A stretch of 64,000 nt of DNA from Stappia sp. (GTDB lineage Bacteria > Pseudomonadota > Alphaproteobacteria > Rhizobiales > Stappiaceae), in NCBI RefSeq assembly GCF_040110915.1, contig NZ_CP157793.1:2926939-2990938 (forward strand). Reading direction: 5' to 3'. Below, piece by piece: positions 24,684 through 36,795 of the stretch (positions are counted from its first letter, which is position 1; the number at the start of each line of letters is the position of its first letter). Below the pieces are notes generated by a model. It did no database searches. It worked only from the letters and a program-made list of their open reading frames with translations, and was not told the DNA's origin. The translations under genes and the position numbers were made by a program.

Positions 24684-26057
24684 TCACGCCACGGCGACGC
24701 GCGCCTCGCCGGGCGCGGGAACGTCCAGCCCCTCATCGGCATATTGATTCAGCTTGTTGCGCAAGGTGCGGATCGAGATCCCGAGGATTTTCGCCGCATG
24801 GGTGCGGTTGCCCAGGCAATGGTCGAGCGTGTCGAGGATGAGATCGCGCTCCACATCCGCCACGGTGCGGCCCACGAAGGCGCGGCTGACGGCCTCGGCG
24901 GTCGCCGCCGCACTGGCCGCGACGCGCGCGTCCGCGCCCTGTCCGGCGGCGATCGGGCTGCCGTCCGGCATGCGGATCGCGTCGACGTCGATGGCATCGC
25001 CCGTGGCCAGCAGCACCGCGCGGTGCATGGTGTTTTCCAGCTCGCGCACGTTGCCCGGCCACGGATTGGCGACCAGCATCGCCCGCGCCTCGTCGGAGAT
25101 CGGACGCTTCGGCACGCCGTTTTCCTGGGCGTAGCGCTCGACGAAATGCCCGGCGAGCTCGAGAATGTCGCCCGGGCGCTCGCGCAGCGGCGGGAGCTTC
25201 AGATTGACCACGTTGAGCCGGTAGAGCAGATCCTCGCGGAAGGTGCCCACGCGCACCGCCTCCGCCAGATCGCGGTTGGACGTGGCGATGATGCGGATGT
25301 CGACGGCCACCGGCTTGCTGCCGCCCACCCGGTCGATCACCCGCTCCTGGATGGCGCGCAGGAGCTTCGCCTGCAGCCGCACGTCCATCTCCGAGATCTC
25401 GTCGAGCAGCAGCGTGCCGCCGCTCGCTTCCTCGAACTTGCCGATGCGCCGGGCGACCGCGCCGGTGAAGGCGCCCTTTTCGTGCCCGAAAAGCTCCGAC
25501 TCCAGCAGGTGCTCGGGAATGGCCGCGCAGTTGATGGAGATGAACGGCTTGTCCGCCCGGTTGGAGCGGGCATGCACGAAGCGCGAGATCACCTCCTTGC
25601 CCGAGCCGGATTCGCCGGTCACCAGGATCGAGGCGTCGGAGCCGGCGATCTGTTCGGCGAGGCGCACCACGGCGGCCATCGCGTTGTCGCGATAGATGAT
25701 GGAGGAGCGCTCGCGCGCCACCGCCGCCAGCACGGCGGCGATCATCTCCGGATCGGGCGGCAGCGGAATGTATTCCTTGGCGCCGGCGCGAATGGCATTG
25801 ACGGCGGCGGTGGCGTCCGTCTTCACGCCGCAGGCGACGACCGGCACGTGAATGCGCTCACCCTCGAGCCGCGCGATCAGGTCGCCGATGTCGAGATCGA
25901 CGTCCGCCATCACCAGGTCCGCGCCGCGCCCGGAGCGCAGCGTCTTGAGCATGTCGTCAACGGTGTCCGCGTGGACGACCGCCGCGCCGCCGTCCATGGC
26001 GATCTTCGAGGCGGTGATCAACTGGCCTTCGAGCGTGCCGACGATCAACAGTCGCAT
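24684..26057 (-). CDS. flbD: Sigma-54-dependent flagellar transcription activator FlbD
   Basis: The 457-residue protein has an N-terminal receiver-like domain (1-115), a sigma-54 AAA+ domain and a C-terminal Fis-type helix-turn-helix (RTHAAKILGISIRTLRNKL). The AAA+ domain has Walker A GESGSGKE at 148-155, the sigma-54 contact loop GAFTGA at 195-200, and GTLLLDEISEM. The receiver lacks the usual acidic pair after the first strand (it reads LLIVGTLEG), although an aspartate near 52 and Lys94 remain. Caulobacter FlbD is likewise atypical and is controlled by FliX rather than a kinase. It should activate sigma-54 flagellar promoters such as the one upstream of fliK. Confidence 0.94.
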   Translation of the reverse strand: MRLLIVGTLEGQLITASKIAMDGGAAVVHADTVDDMLKTLRSGRGADLVMADVDLDIGDLIARLEGERIHVPVVACGVKTDATAAVNAIRAGAKEYIPLPPDPEMIAAVLAAVARERSSIIYRDNAMAAVVRLAEQIAGSDASILVTGESGSGKEVISRFVHARSNRADKPFISINCAAIPEHLLESELFGHEKGAFTGAVARRIGKFEEASGGTLLLDEISEMDVRLQAKLLRAIQERVIDRVGGSKPVAVDIRIIATSNRDLAEAVRVGTFREDLLYRLNVVNLKLPPLRERPGDILELAGHFVERYAQENGVPKRPISDEARAMLVANPWPGNVRELENTMHRAVLLATGDAIDVDAIRMPDGSPIAAGQGADARVAASAAATAEAVSRAFVGRTVADVERDLILDTLDHCLGNRTHAAKILGISIRTLRNKLNQYADEGLDVPAPGEARVAVA

Positions 26058-26076
26058 GGGTCTTCTCCTGTTCCGA

Positions 26077-26427
26077 TCAGCGATCGGACTTGATGATTTC
26101 CGTCATGGTGACGCCGAGCTTGTCCTCCACGAGGACCACCTCGCCACGCGCCACCAGCCGGTCGTTGACGTAGATGTCGATGGCTTCGCCGACCTTGCGG
26201 TCGAGCTTCAGCACGGTGCCCGCATCGAGCTTCAAGAGTTCCGACACATGCATGCGGGCGTGGCCCAGCACGGCCGAGATCTGCACCGGCACGTCGAAGA
26301 CGGCCTCCAGATCGGCCGCGCCGCGGGCCTGCGAGTATTCGCCGTCGTCGTGGTGCACGCCCTGGGCTTCCATCTCGGTGAGCGGCAGCCCACCGCGCTC
26401 CTTGGCGGCTTGATCCGTATCGCTCAT
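26077..26427 (-). CDS. fliN: Flagellar motor switch protein FliN
   Basis: The 116-residue protein has the SpoA/FliN core: AVFDVPVQISAVLGHARMHVSELLKLDAGTVLKLDR and VGEAIDIYVNDRLVARGEVV(L). FliN forms the lower C-ring of the flagellar switch and binds FliH. Its ATG overlaps the fliH stop (ATGA at 26424-26427), so the two are translationally coupled. The acidic N-terminal 35 residues are variable in the family. Confidence 0.95.
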   Translation of the reverse strand: MSDTDQAAKERGGLPLTEMEAQGVHHDDGEYSQARGAADLEAVFDVPVQISAVLGHARMHVSELLKLDAGTVLKLDRKVGEAIDIYVNDRLVARGEVVLVEDKLGVTMTEIIKSDR

Positions 26428-27161
26428 TCCGCGCTCCGCCGGTCAGCGGCCTCCTGGTTGGGGGTGGGGTCGGGCGTCCGGGCAACCCGGCGCCCCTCGA
26501 AGTAGCGACGCGCCGCCTGGTCGATCTGCTTTTCCAGCGCGCGGCGGTCGCGCACGATGCCGCCGTCCGCCCACTCGATGCGGCAGTCGCCCGCCGCGAG
26601 CTCCGGCTCGCCGAGAAACACCACCCGGCCCTCGAAGCCCTTTTCCTTCACCAGCGGATCGACCCTGGCCTTCAGCGCCTCGATGTCGCCGTCGCGCACG
26701 CGGATCACCAGATGCGGCGCCTTGCGCAAGGGCCCGAGGCACTCGGAAATCAGCGCGACGATCTCGCCGAGCGGCTCGCGCGCGATCAGATGCGCGCACA
26801 GCCGCCGCGCGACCAGAAAGGCGAGCGCCACCGCGTCCTTTTCCTGGCGCTCCTGCTCGGTGTCGAGCTGGCCGATCAGCGCGTTGACCTCGCCGGCGAG
26901 CCGTGCCGCCTCGCCGGCAAGCCGCGCCTCCTCGTTTTCCTGCTCCTCGGCCGCCCGTGCCGCCCGCCCGCGCTCGAAGGCGGCCTCTTCGGCGGCGGCC
27001 AGCAGCGCCTCGTGCTCGGCGACCGGCATCATCGGCACCTCGGGTTCCACCGGCTCGGACGGCGCCTCCGGCTCCGTCTCGCCGACGTCGATCGTCGCGA
27101 AATCGCGGTCGAACAGGAACCGGTGGGCCTTCATTTGCGAACTCGCATATCGTGTCATCAT
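26424..27161 (-). CDS. fliH: Flagellar assembly protein FliH/FlbE
   Basis: The 245-residue protein occupies the position of FlbE/FliH between fliG and fliN, as in the Caulobacter fliF operon. It has an acidic-proline N-terminus, a long alanine/glutamate-rich helix (about 50-105) and a C-terminal FliH-like domain with FLGEPELAAGDCRIEWADGGIVRDR. FliH controls the export ATPase FliI and anchors it to the C-ring. The first ATG of a tandem pair at 27161 is used; MKAHRF at 27134 is an alternative start. Confidence 0.85.
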   Translation of the reverse strand: MMTRYASSQMKAHRFLFDRDFATIDVGETEPEAPSEPVEPEVPMMPVAEHEALLAAAEEAAFERGRAARAAEEQENEEARLAGEAARLAGEVNALIGQLDTEQERQEKDAVALAFLVARRLCAHLIAREPLGEIVALISECLGPLRKAPHLVIRVRDGDIEALKARVDPLVKEKGFEGRVVFLGEPELAAGDCRIEWADGGIVRDRRALEKQIDQAARRYFEGRRVARTPDPTPNQEAADRRSAE

Positions 27162-27176
27162 TGCAGGTCAGGCCAC

Positions 27177-28241
27177 TCAGTAGATGATTTCGTCGTCGCC
27201 CTTGCTCTTGGAGAGCATGAGCTCGCCCTTGGCGGCGAGGTCCTTGGCGGTTGCCACCATGCCCGACTGGGCTTCGTCCACGTCGCGCAGCCGGATCGGG
27301 CCGAGCGCTTCCATGTCGTCCTGCAGCATCTTGGCCGCGCGCGACGACATGTTGCCGAAGAAGAACTCGCGCACCGTCTCCGACGCGCCCTTGAGCGCGA
27401 TGGCCAGGCGGTCCTTCTCCACGTGCCGCAGCAGCGTCTGGCAGCTGCCGGCGTCGAGCTTCATCAGGTCGTCGAAGGTGAACATCAGCGTCTTGATGCG
27501 TTCGGCGGACTCGCGGTTGTCCTCCTCCAGCGCGGCCAGGAAGCGCGCCTCGGTCTGACGGTCGAAGTTGTTGAAGATCTCCGCCATCATCTCGTGGCTG
27601 TCGCGCCGGCTGGTGTTGGTCAGGTTCGACATGAACTCGACCCGCAGCGTCTGCTCGACCTTCTCCAGCACCTCCTTCTGGATCGCCTCCATCTTGAGCA
27701 TGCGCGAGATGACCTCGAGCGCCAGTTCCTCCGGCAGGATGCCGAGCACCTTGGCGGCATGGTCCGGGTCGATCTTCGACAGCACGACGGCGACCGTCTG
27801 CGGGTATTCGTTCTTGAGGTAGTTGGCGAGCACGTTCTCCTGCACGTTGGAGAGCTTCTCCCACATGTTGCGGCCGGCCGGCCCGCGGATTTCCTCCATG
27901 ATGACCGACACTCGGTCGCCCGGCAGGAAGCTCGACAGCAGCCGCTCGGTCACGTCGACGTTGCCGTTGAGCGCGCCATTGGAGGAGATCTTCTTCACGA
28001 AGTCGACGAACAGCTCCTCCAGCATCTTCGGCGTGACGGGGCCGAGACGCGCCATGGCGGCGGAGATCTCGCGCACTTCCATCTCGTCGAGCTGCTCCCA
28101 GATGCGCCGCCCGTGCTTCTCGCCGAGCGCAAGCAGCAGCACGGCGACGCGCTCGACGCCCTTGAGTTCCCGTTCGGCCTCCGTGTTGCTGATCGTCAGC
28201 TGCTGGCCGGGCTGGTTCTGTACGCTTTGTGCAATGCTCAT
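27177..28241 (-). CDS. fliG: Flagellar motor switch protein FliG
   Basis: The 354-residue protein shows the three FliG armadillo-like modules. These include [22 protein letters not shown] and the C-terminal torque helix region [11 protein letters not shown]...[17 protein letters not shown], with the charged residues that meet the stator. The family motif EQTLRVEF is present. FliG couples MotA to rotor rotation and switches direction with FliM/FliN. Its start overlaps the fliF stop by four bases (ATGA, 28238-28241). Confidence 0.97.
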   Translation of the reverse strand: MSIAQSVQNQPGQQLTISNTEAERELKGVERVAVLLLALGEKHGRRIWEQLDEMEVREISAAMARLGPVTPKMLEELFVDFVKKISSNGALNGNVDVTERLLSSFLPGDRVSVIMEEIRGPAGRNMWEKLSNVQENVLANYLKNEYPQTVAVVLSKIDPDHAAKVLGILPEELALEVISRMLKMEAIQKEVLEKVEQTLRVEFMSNLTNTSRRDSHEMMAEIFNNFDRQTEARFLAALEEDNRESAERIKTLMFTFDDLMKLDAGSCQTLLRHVEKDRLAIALKGASETVREFFFGNMSSRAAKMLQDDMEALGPIRLRDVDEAQSGMVATAKDLAAKGELMLSKSKGDDEIIY

Positions 28242-29872
28242 GCGGCTTCGTTCATCCAGCTGCGAATGATCCCGACGGCTTCATTCGGATATTCCTCGAT
28301 CAGCGCGCCGACCTTGGAGATGGTGGCGACCTGCACGGCGCCCTGGGCCTGGGCCTCCTCCAGCCACTCGATGCGCGGCTCGCCGTCCTCGTCCAGCTCC
28401 TGGGCGGAGCTCTCGCCCGACTGGTCGGCGAGCATCGCCCCTTCGATGGGCTGGCCGTCGGCGCCGAGCAGGGCCGGCGTCTCGGGCTCCTCGACGGTGA
28501 GGATGCGCTTGACCAGCGGGCGGACCGCGAAGAGCGTCAGCAGCAGGGCGATCAGGAACAGCACGCCCAGTTCGATGAAGCGCATCATGTCGGCGCGGGT
28601 GAATTCGAACAGGCCCGGCTCCTCCTCGCCGATCAGCGCGGTCGGGCCTTGCGCGAAGCGCAGGTTCACGACTTCCACCGTGTCGCCGCGCGCCTCGTCG
28701 AAACCGACCGCCGAGCGCACCAGCACGGCGATGCGGTCGAGCTCCTCCTGCGAACGCGGCTCGTAGACGAGATCGCCGTTCTCGTTCGGCGCATAGACGC
28801 CGTCGACCAGCACCGCCACCGACAGACGCTCCACGCCGCCGGCCTCGATCACCTCGGTCTTGACCGACTTGGAGATCTCGAAGTTGACGATTTCCTCGGC
28901 CTGGTTGGAGATATCGCGGTTGGCCGCCTCGCCGCCGTCCTGCCCCGCCTCGGGCAGCTGGTTCGCCGCCGTCACGGCCCCGGTGCGGCCGATGGTGGAG
29001 GAGTTCTCCTCGCGCGTCTGGGTGGAACGCACGACCTGGCCGTCCGGGTCGAAGGTCTCCTGGGTCTCGGTGATGCGATTGTGGTCGAGCTCCATCGCCA
29101 CGCGCACCCGCGACCGGCCGACGCCGACGACGGAATTCAGGATTTCCTCGATCTGCGTGCGCAGCCGCGATTCCATCGACTGGCGGCGCTCGGCGAGCGA
29201 GGACGCCAGAAAGCCCTCGCCCTCCTCGCCCGCGCCGCTGGCGAGCAGCCGACCGGTCTCGTCGACGATGGAGACGAAATTGGGCTGCAGCCCCTCCACC
29301 GCCGTGGCGACGAGGTGCTGGATGGCGCGGATCTGGCCCGGATCGAGCGAGCCGCGCACGGTCAGCGCGATGGAGGCGGTCGGCGGCTGCTGGTCGCGCT
29401 GGAACAGCTTGCGCTCCGGAATGACCAGATGCACCCGCGCCGCCTTGATGCGGCCGATGGAGCGGATGGTGCGCGCCAGTTCGCCTTCCAGCGCCCGGGT
29501 GCGGTTGATGTTCTGGACGAAGCTGGTCGAGCCGAGGGTATCGGCCTGGTCGAAGATCTCGTAGCCGACCGAGCCGCCGAGCGGCAGCCCCTGTTCGGCG
29601 AGCCGCATGCGGGTGCGGAACACCTCCTCCTGCGGGATCATGATGGTGGCGCCGTCGTTGCGCATCTCGAAGGGGATCGCCAGGCTTTCGAGCTGCGAGA
29701 CGATGGCCGCGGAATCGTCGAAGGTCAGATCCGTGTAGAGCGGCGTCATCTGCGGGGCGGTCACGCGCAGCATGATGAACGCGAAGACGCCGATGAGAAT
29801 GGCCGCCACCGCGCCCATGGCGGCAAGCCGGGCCGGGCCGAGAGCCTTGACGAGATCGTTCAGTGCGTTCAC
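28238..29872 (-). CDS. fliF: Flagellar MS-ring protein FliF
   Basis: I start the protein at GTG 29872 ([20 protein letters not shown]), as rhizobial FliF proteins begin this way and GGGTGG lies just upstream. That gives 544 residues; a longer frame reaches 29920. Membrane helices lie near residues 20-42 and around 435-455. Between them are the YscJ/FliF ring-building domains ([37 protein letters not shown]), and the C-terminal tail binds FliG. FliF nucleates assembly of the flagellar base in the inner membrane. First gene of the fliF operon. Confidence 0.95.
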   Translation of the reverse strand: MNALNDLVKALGPARLAAMGAVAAILIGVFAFIMLRVTAPQMTPLYTDLTFDDSAAIVSQLESLAIPFEMRNDGATIMIPQEEVFRTRMRLAEQGLPLGGSVGYEIFDQADTLGSTSFVQNINRTRALEGELARTIRSIGRIKAARVHLVIPERKLFQRDQQPPTASIALTVRGSLDPGQIRAIQHLVATAVEGLQPNFVSIVDETGRLLASGAGEEGEGFLASSLAERRQSMESRLRTQIEEILNSVVGVGRSRVRVAMELDHNRITETQETFDPDGQVVRSTQTREENSSTIGRTGAVTAANQLPEAGQDGGEAANRDISNQAEEIVNFEISKSVKTEVIEAGGVERLSVAVLVDGVYAPNENGDLVYEPRSQEELDRIAVLVRSAVGFDEARGDTVEVVNLRFAQGPTALIGEEEPGLFEFTRADMMRFIELGVLFLIALLLTLFAVRPLVKRILTVEEPETPALLGADGQPIEGAMLADQSGESSAQELDEDGEPRIEWLEEAQAQGAVQVATISKVGALIEEYPNEAVGIIRSWMNEAA

Positions 29873-29998
29873 GAGCCACCCATCCGATGCGCTTGGCGAT
29901 ACCAAGAAGACCCGCGCCATCCAGGGGAGCCTGGGGATGAGGGGGATGGTGAAAACGCTCCCCCGGACGGCCGGTAGGCAAAATTTGCCCGCCAGATG

Positions 29999-30013
29999 GT
30001 AAACAAGGTGTTA
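29999..30013. promoter_or_regulatory. CtrA-like site upstream of fliF
   Basis: GTAA-N7-TTAA matches seven of the eight fixed bases of the CtrA consensus TTAA-N7-TTAA. It lies about 130 bases upstream of the fliF start. CtrA drives early flagellar operons in Caulobacter, so the position makes sense, but eight-base motifs can occur by chance. Confidence 0.35.
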
Positions 30014-30190
30014 ACGCGCGTTAGCGATTGGTTAAATTCCCGGAATTCCTGAGCTTTTTCCTAGCGAAATGCGAATGCGACCCGGCAGAATCGACCCCCT
30101 CGTTAACCATTTCGCCGCTTGCGCCGCGAGTCACCCCCGCCCCCGCCTCGCGGTCGGACGCGCGCCGCGCGGCGCGGCCGCGCCAACGCG

Positions 30191-30214
30191 AAAAGGCCGG
30201 CGTGTCGCCGGCCT
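30191..30214 (-). terminator. Rho-independent terminator after sciP
   Basis: On the minus strand a perfect 9-bp stem (AGGCCGGCG / CGCCGGCCT, three-base loop) is followed directly by TTTT. It lies about 70 bases past the sciP stop and would insulate sciP from the fliF operon. Confidence 0.75.
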
Positions 30215-30281
30215 CGTCACCGCAATCGCGGGGCGGTTTGGGAAGCGGATCGCCAGGGCGGCACAGTGGCCGCCCGCGCCG

Positions 30282-30557
30282 TCAGTTGCGGTACTGCTGA
30301 ACGCGGGTCGCGCGCAGACCGGCCAGTCCGTGGCGGTCGATGGAACTCTGCCAGGACAGGAATTCCTCCACCGTCAGCGTATATCGCTTGCAGGCTTCGT
30401 CCAGAGACAGCAGACCGCCCCGGACGGCCGCCACCACTTCCGCCTTGCGCCGGATGACCCAGCGCCGCGTCGTGGCGGGCGGCAGATCGGCGATCGTCAG
30501 GGGAGACCCGTCGGGACCGATCACATATTTGACTCGTGCACTCGCTCGGTCGGTCAT
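30282..30557 (-). CDS. sciP: CtrA inhibitor SciP (DUF1153)
   Basis: The 91-residue protein carries the near-invariant DUF1153/SciP sequence: VKYVIGPDGSPLTIADLPP, RRWVIRRKAEVVAAVRGGLL, SLDEACKRYTLTVEEFLSWQ and GLAGLRATR. SciP is a small helix-turn-helix protein that binds CtrA and DNA and prevents CtrA-dependent transcription in swarmer cells. The start ATG 30557 follows GAGAGT; the frame upstream is open but carries no signal. It sits in the flagellar block between fliF and flgD, with its own terminator and a CtrA-like box. Confidence 0.95.
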   Translation of the reverse strand: MTDRASARVKYVIGPDGSPLTIADLPPATTRRWVIRRKAEVVAAVRGGLLSLDEACKRYTLTVEEFLSWQSSIDRHGLAGLRATRVQQYRN

Positions 30558-30610
30558 TGTACTCTCACACTCAACATGACCACGTTGACTATGAGAATAA
30601 CCGCGGCTTT

Positions 30611-30625
30611 TTAAAATTTGCCTAA
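30611..30625 (-). promoter_or_regulatory. CtrA-like site upstream of sciP
   Basis: Read on the minus strand this is TTAG-N7-TTAA, seven of eight matches to the CtrA consensus, 54-68 bases upstream of the sciP start. sciP is itself a CtrA target in Caulobacter, which supports the reading. Confidence 0.45.
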
Positions 30626-30825
30626 GCGACGCGCAACAATTCGGTAAGAATTGCAACGACTCAAGCCCAGCGAAACGCAGCCGGACCGGCCGGTTTCCGC
30701 CACGTTGATGCGATACACGGGGATTCGCAAATTGAGAAGGGCGGAACGCGCGCAAGGAGAAACGCTTGCCCGCGCAAAAGAAATGAAGCGGCGCGCGGGT
30801 GTCGCGGCACCGCCCCCGGCGAGGA

Positions 30826-31500
30826 TCAGCTGCGGCTCACCGAAATCACCGCGTTCGCCGGAATGCGCGCGCCGCCGATCGTCAGCACCGCGCCGGTGTC
30901 GGTGAACTCCACACCGTCGACGGTGCCCGAAACCTCCGTGCGAACCCGGATCTTCGGATCGTTGTTGGCGTCGTAGCGGGCGATCGTGACCGTGTAGTCG
31001 CCGTCCGGCGCCGTAGATCCGCTGTTGGTGCGACCGTCCCAGGTGAAGGTATCGCGCCCTGCGTTCAGCTCGGCATTGCCGGCGTAGACCACCGCGCCGA
31101 GGCTGTTGCGGATCTCGACCCGCGCCGGACCGCCCTCGGCGGTCTCGTAGGTCCAGTTCGCTTCGCCGTCGTCGAGGCGCGTCGTGGCGCCCGACGCAAC
31201 CACGTCGGTGCCGATGTAGCTGACATAGTTGGACGCGCTGGAGGCCGCCATGACCGACAGAAGACCGGCGAGCTGATCGTTCGTCTTGATCTGCTGCTCG
31301 ACCGAGGAATACTGCACCAGTTGCTCGGTGTATTTGGACGAGTCCGTCGGATCGAGCGGATCCTGGTTCTGGATCTGCGTCGTCAGCATCGACAGGAACA
31401 GCTCGTAATTGGCATCGAGCCGCGACTTGTCGCTCTGCCCCGCCCCGGAAGCCGCCGCCGCCGCGCCGGTTGCGCCGCTCAGGCCCTCGATCCCGCTCAT
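30826..31500 (-). CDS. flgD: Flagellar hook capping protein FlgD
   Basis: The 224-residue protein has the FlgD N-terminal signature YELFLSMLTTQIQNQDPLDPTDSSKYTEQLVQYSSVEQQI in consecutive blocks. A FlgD Ig/Tudor-like region follows (TWDGRTNSGSTAPDGDYTVTIA). FlgD forms the cap that polymerises hook protein FlgE and is removed once the hook is complete. It lies 45 bases after fliK on the same strand, so fliK-flgD is one transcription unit. Confidence 0.95.
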   Translation of the reverse strand: MSGIEGLSGATGAAAAASGAGQSDKSRLDANYELFLSMLTTQIQNQDPLDPTDSSKYTEQLVQYSSVEQQIKTNDQLAGLLSVMAASSASNYVSYIGTDVVASGATTRLDDGEANWTYETAEGGPARVEIRNSLGAVVYAGNAELNAGRDTFTWDGRTNSGSTAPDGDYTVTIARYDANNDPKIRVRTEVSGTVDGVEFTDTGAVLTIGGARIPANAVISVSRS

Positions 31501-31545
31501 ATGCTCATCTCCTCGTCATCCGTTCCGCGCAAGGGCCCGGTCGGG

Positions 31546-34326
<2,781 letters not shown>

Positions 34327-34774
34327 GCGTCTCTCCGTCGGTGATCGCGCGGGCCGCCGGGCGGCATCCGCGCACTTTTCGTCGCAATGATGTCAGCAAG
34401 AGCCGGGCCAAGACGCGAAATCGGCGAATTTCCGGGGTTTTTCGCCGGCGACCGGCTTGCCTGCGCCCGCCCAAGCCCCCACATGCGCGGAAAGCTTTGC
34501 CGAGGCGGGAAAGATCTGCCGGGTCGGGATGGCGATACGCGACGTGCTCTTGGCCTTGTGCCCTTGGCCTTCCTTCGGCCGATCCGCTATAGTCGCGCCA
34601 ACGAATTTGCGGCGCGACGGACGGACGGCCTGGACCGGCCGCGATTTCAGCACACCCGCACCCGCTGCCGCCCGCGCGGACCCACCCCGCGGCGGCAAGA
34701 CGCGAACCACCTCCGTGCGATGCCTCCCCACGGCCGACGCCGTGCATCCCGCGGACAGAGACCGCAAGGTGACC
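34327..34774. other. Intergenic region between divergent fliK and mnmA
   Basis: These 448 bases carry the sigma-54-type promoter of fliK and must hold the mnmA promoter. Frames through the region lack ribosome sites and family features, so I call no gene. Confidence 0.45.
34395..34410 (-). promoter_or_regulatory. Sigma-54-type promoter of fliK-flgD
   Basis: On the minus strand the sequence is TGGCCCGGCTCTTGCT. It matches TGGCACG-N4-TTGCW at all but one position, with the essential GG and GC doublets correctly spaced. The -12 element lies about 70 bases before the fliK ATG. FlbD, the likely activator, is encoded eight genes away in this block. Confidence 0.65.
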
Positions 34775-35974
34775 ATGATGCGCAACAGCCTGGACCTGCC
34801 CAAGCCCCCCGCCGAGACGCGCGTGGTCGTCGCCATGTCCGGCGGGGTGGATTCCTCGGTGGTCGCCGGCCTGATGAAGCGCGAGGGCTATGACGTCATC
34901 GGCGTCACGCTCCAGCTCTACGACCACGGCGAGGCCGTGCACCGCGCCGGCGCGTGCTGCGCGGGTCAGGACATCCAGGATGCCCGGCGCGTGGCCGAAC
35001 GGCTCGGCATTCCCCACTATGTACTCGACTATGAGGAGCGATTTCGCGAGGCCGTGATCGAGCGCTTCGCCGAAAGCTACATCTCGGGCGAAACGCCCAT
35101 TCCCTGCGTGGCCTGCAACCAGACGGTCAAGTTCTCCGATCTGCTGGAGACGGCAAAGACGCTGGGTGCCGACGTGCTGGCCACCGGCCACTACATCCGC
35201 TCCGCGCTCGTCGACGGTAAGCGCGCCCTGTTCCGCCCCGTCGATCTCGACCGCGATCAGAGCTATTTCCTCTTCGCCACGACCCAGGAGCAGATCGACT
35301 TCCTGCGCTTTCCGCTCGGCGGGATGACGAAGCCCGAGACCCGGGAGCTGGCGCGCGAATTCGGGTTGGAGATCGCGGAGAAGCAGGACAGCCAGGACAT
35401 CTGCTTCGTGCCGCAGGGCAAATACGCCGACGTGATCGAGCGCCTGAAGCCCGACGCCGCGGAGCCCGGCGAGATCGTGCATGTGGACGGCCGCGTGCTC
35501 GGCCGCCACGACGGCATCATCCACTACACGATCGGACAGCGGCGCGGCATCGGCATCGCCATGGGCGAACCGCTCTACGTGGTGCGTCTCGACGCCGCCG
35601 AACGCCGCGTCGTCGTCGGCCCGCGCGAGGCGCTCGGCACCCGCGAGATCGTGCTGCGCGACGTCAACTGGATCGGACCCGACACGCTTGCGGAGATCGG
35701 CGAGACGGGCCGCGAGATCTTCGCCAAGGTGCGCTCCACACGGCCGCCGCGTCCGGCGGTCCTTCGGGTCGGCGACGGCACCTGCGTCGTCGAGCTTCTC
35801 GACGGCGAAACCGGCGTCGCGCCCGGCCAGGCCTGCGTCTTCTTCGACGAGGAGGGCGACGGCGCCCGGGTGCTCGGCGGCGGCTGGATCGACCGCACCG
35901 TGCCCGCCGGCCTCGCCTCGGGCCGCGCCGCGACCTCCTCCCCTTCCCAGACAACGACGGCAGCCGCCCAATGA
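34775..35974 (+). CDS. mnmA: tRNA 2-thiouridine(34) synthase MnmA
   Basis: The 399-residue enzyme has the PP-loop SGGVDSSV (22-29). The catalytic cysteines are in [11 protein letters not shown] (Cys114) and [10 protein letters not shown] (Cys210), and LATGHY and [13 protein letters not shown] are also present. MnmA thiolates the wobble uridine of Lys, Glu and Gln tRNAs using ATP and persulfide sulfur. Two adjacent ATGs (34775, 34778) follow AAGG; the 5' extension of the frame was rejected. The stop overlaps pmtA's start by four bases. The Ala/Thr/Ser-rich last 25 residues are beyond the usual end. Confidence 0.95.
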   Translation: MMRNSLDLPKPPAETRVVVAMSGGVDSSVVAGLMKREGYDVIGVTLQLYDHGEAVHRAGACCAGQDIQDARRVAERLGIPHYVLDYEERFREAVIERFAESYISGETPIPCVACNQTVKFSDLLETAKTLGADVLATGHYIRSALVDGKRALFRPVDLDRDQSYFLFATTQEQIDFLRFPLGGMTKPETRELAREFGLEIAEKQDSQDICFVPQGKYADVIERLKPDAAEPGEIVHVDGRVLGRHDGIIHYTIGQRRGIGIAMGEPLYVVRLDAAERRVVVGPREALGTREIVLRDVNWIGPDTLAEIGETGREIFAKVRSTRPPRPAVLRVGDGTCVVELLDGETGVAPGQACVFFDEEGDGARVLGGGWIDRTVPAGLASGRAATSSPSQTTTAAAQ

Positions 35975-36663
35975 CCACCGATTTCTTTCCCGTCACCCGC
36001 CTGCGCCGCTGGCTGGACCGCATCCTTGCGCCGTCCGCCAGAAGTGCGGGAACGCATGAAGACGTTGAAAGCGCCTATGCCCGCTGGGCGCCGGTCTACG
36101 ACTGGGTGTTCACCGCCCCGCTCGTCTTCGGGCAGCGCGCGGCGGCCCGCGCGGCAAACCGGCTCTCCGGCGATCTGCTGGAAGTCGGCGTCGGCACCGG
36201 CCTGTCCCTGCCGCTCTACGACCGCAAGCTGACGATCACCGGCATCGACCTGTCGAAACCGATGCTCAAGCGCGCGCACGAACGCGTCGCGCGCAAGGGC
36301 CTGGACAATGTGGCGGGTCTCCACGCCATGGATGCCGCCGACATGCGCTTCGAGGACGGGCAATTCGATCTGGCGACCGTCATGTATGTCATGACGGTGG
36401 TGCCCGATCCGGCGCAGGTGATGGCCGAACTCGAACGCGTCGTGCGCCCGGGCGGAACGGTCATCATCGTCAACCACTTCGCCCGTGAGCGCGGGCTTCT
36501 CGCCTGGATCGAACGCGGCCTGGCGCGCTTCGCGCACAAGCTCGGCTGGGACCCGCTGTTCCGCCGCGAGACGGTGCTCGACAACACCACCATGACGCTG
36601 GAGCACGAGGAACGTCTCGGCCCGCTCGGCCTCTTCACCATGCTTGTCTTTCGCCGCGCCTGA
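35971..36663 (+). CDS. pmtA: Class I SAM methyltransferase, PmtA-like (phosphatidylethanolamine N-methyltransferase)
   Basis: The 230-residue protein has motif [16 protein letters not shown], motif [26 protein letters not shown] and [13 protein letters not shown]. This is the pattern of the soluble rhizobial PmtA enzymes that convert phosphatidylethanolamine to phosphatidylcholine. It overlaps mnmA by ATGA. Related ubiquinone/menaquinone methyltransferases are the main alternative, but the [13 protein letters not shown] start and NHFARE motif favour PmtA. A bidirectional terminator follows 75 bases later. Confidence 0.83.
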   Translation: MTTDFFPVTRLRRWLDRILAPSARSAGTHEDVESAYARWAPVYDWVFTAPLVFGQRAAARAANRLSGDLLEVGVGTGLSLPLYDRKLTITGIDLSKPMLKRAHERVARKGLDNVAGLHAMDAADMRFEDGQFDLATVMYVMTVVPDPAQVMAELERVVRPGGTVIIVNHFARERGLLAWIERGLARFAHKLGWDPLFRRETVLDNTTMTLEHEERLGPLGLFTMLVFRRA

Positions 36664-36738
36664 CGCGCGGCTGGGGGGATGGTCTTCCGCCGCGCCTGAC
36701 CCGGGCGCGCGCCCATCAGAACCGGATTTCGCAAACAA

Positions 36739-36765
36739 AAAGGCCCGGCGATCCGCCGGGCCTTT
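36739..36765. terminator. Bidirectional rho-independent terminator between convergent genes
   Basis: AAAGGCCCGGCG and CGCCGGGCCTTT form a perfect 12-bp stem with a three-base loop, with A residues on one side and T residues on the other. It would terminate both pmtA (plus) and the phytase-family gene (minus). Confidence 0.88.
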
Positions 36766-36795
36766 CTGTCTTCACATGTGCGTGGCCTGACGCCG

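Larger units (their letters stand above)
29873..30281. other. Intergenic region between fliF start and sciP end
   Basis: These 409 bases hold the fliF promoter region, several TTAA-containing AT-rich patches around 29998-30036, and a sciP terminator at its far end. No gene is supported. Confidence 0.45.

Noticed and set aside
22421..24841. 806-codon plus-strand frame across flhA
   Set aside because: Shadow of flhA; repetitive His/Arg/Asp residues and no recognisable family.
36647..36700. Imperfect 20-base direct repeat at the end of pmtA (CGCCGCGCCTGAC core)
   Set aside because: Likely a small duplication of the gene end; no gene or regulatory consequence visible.
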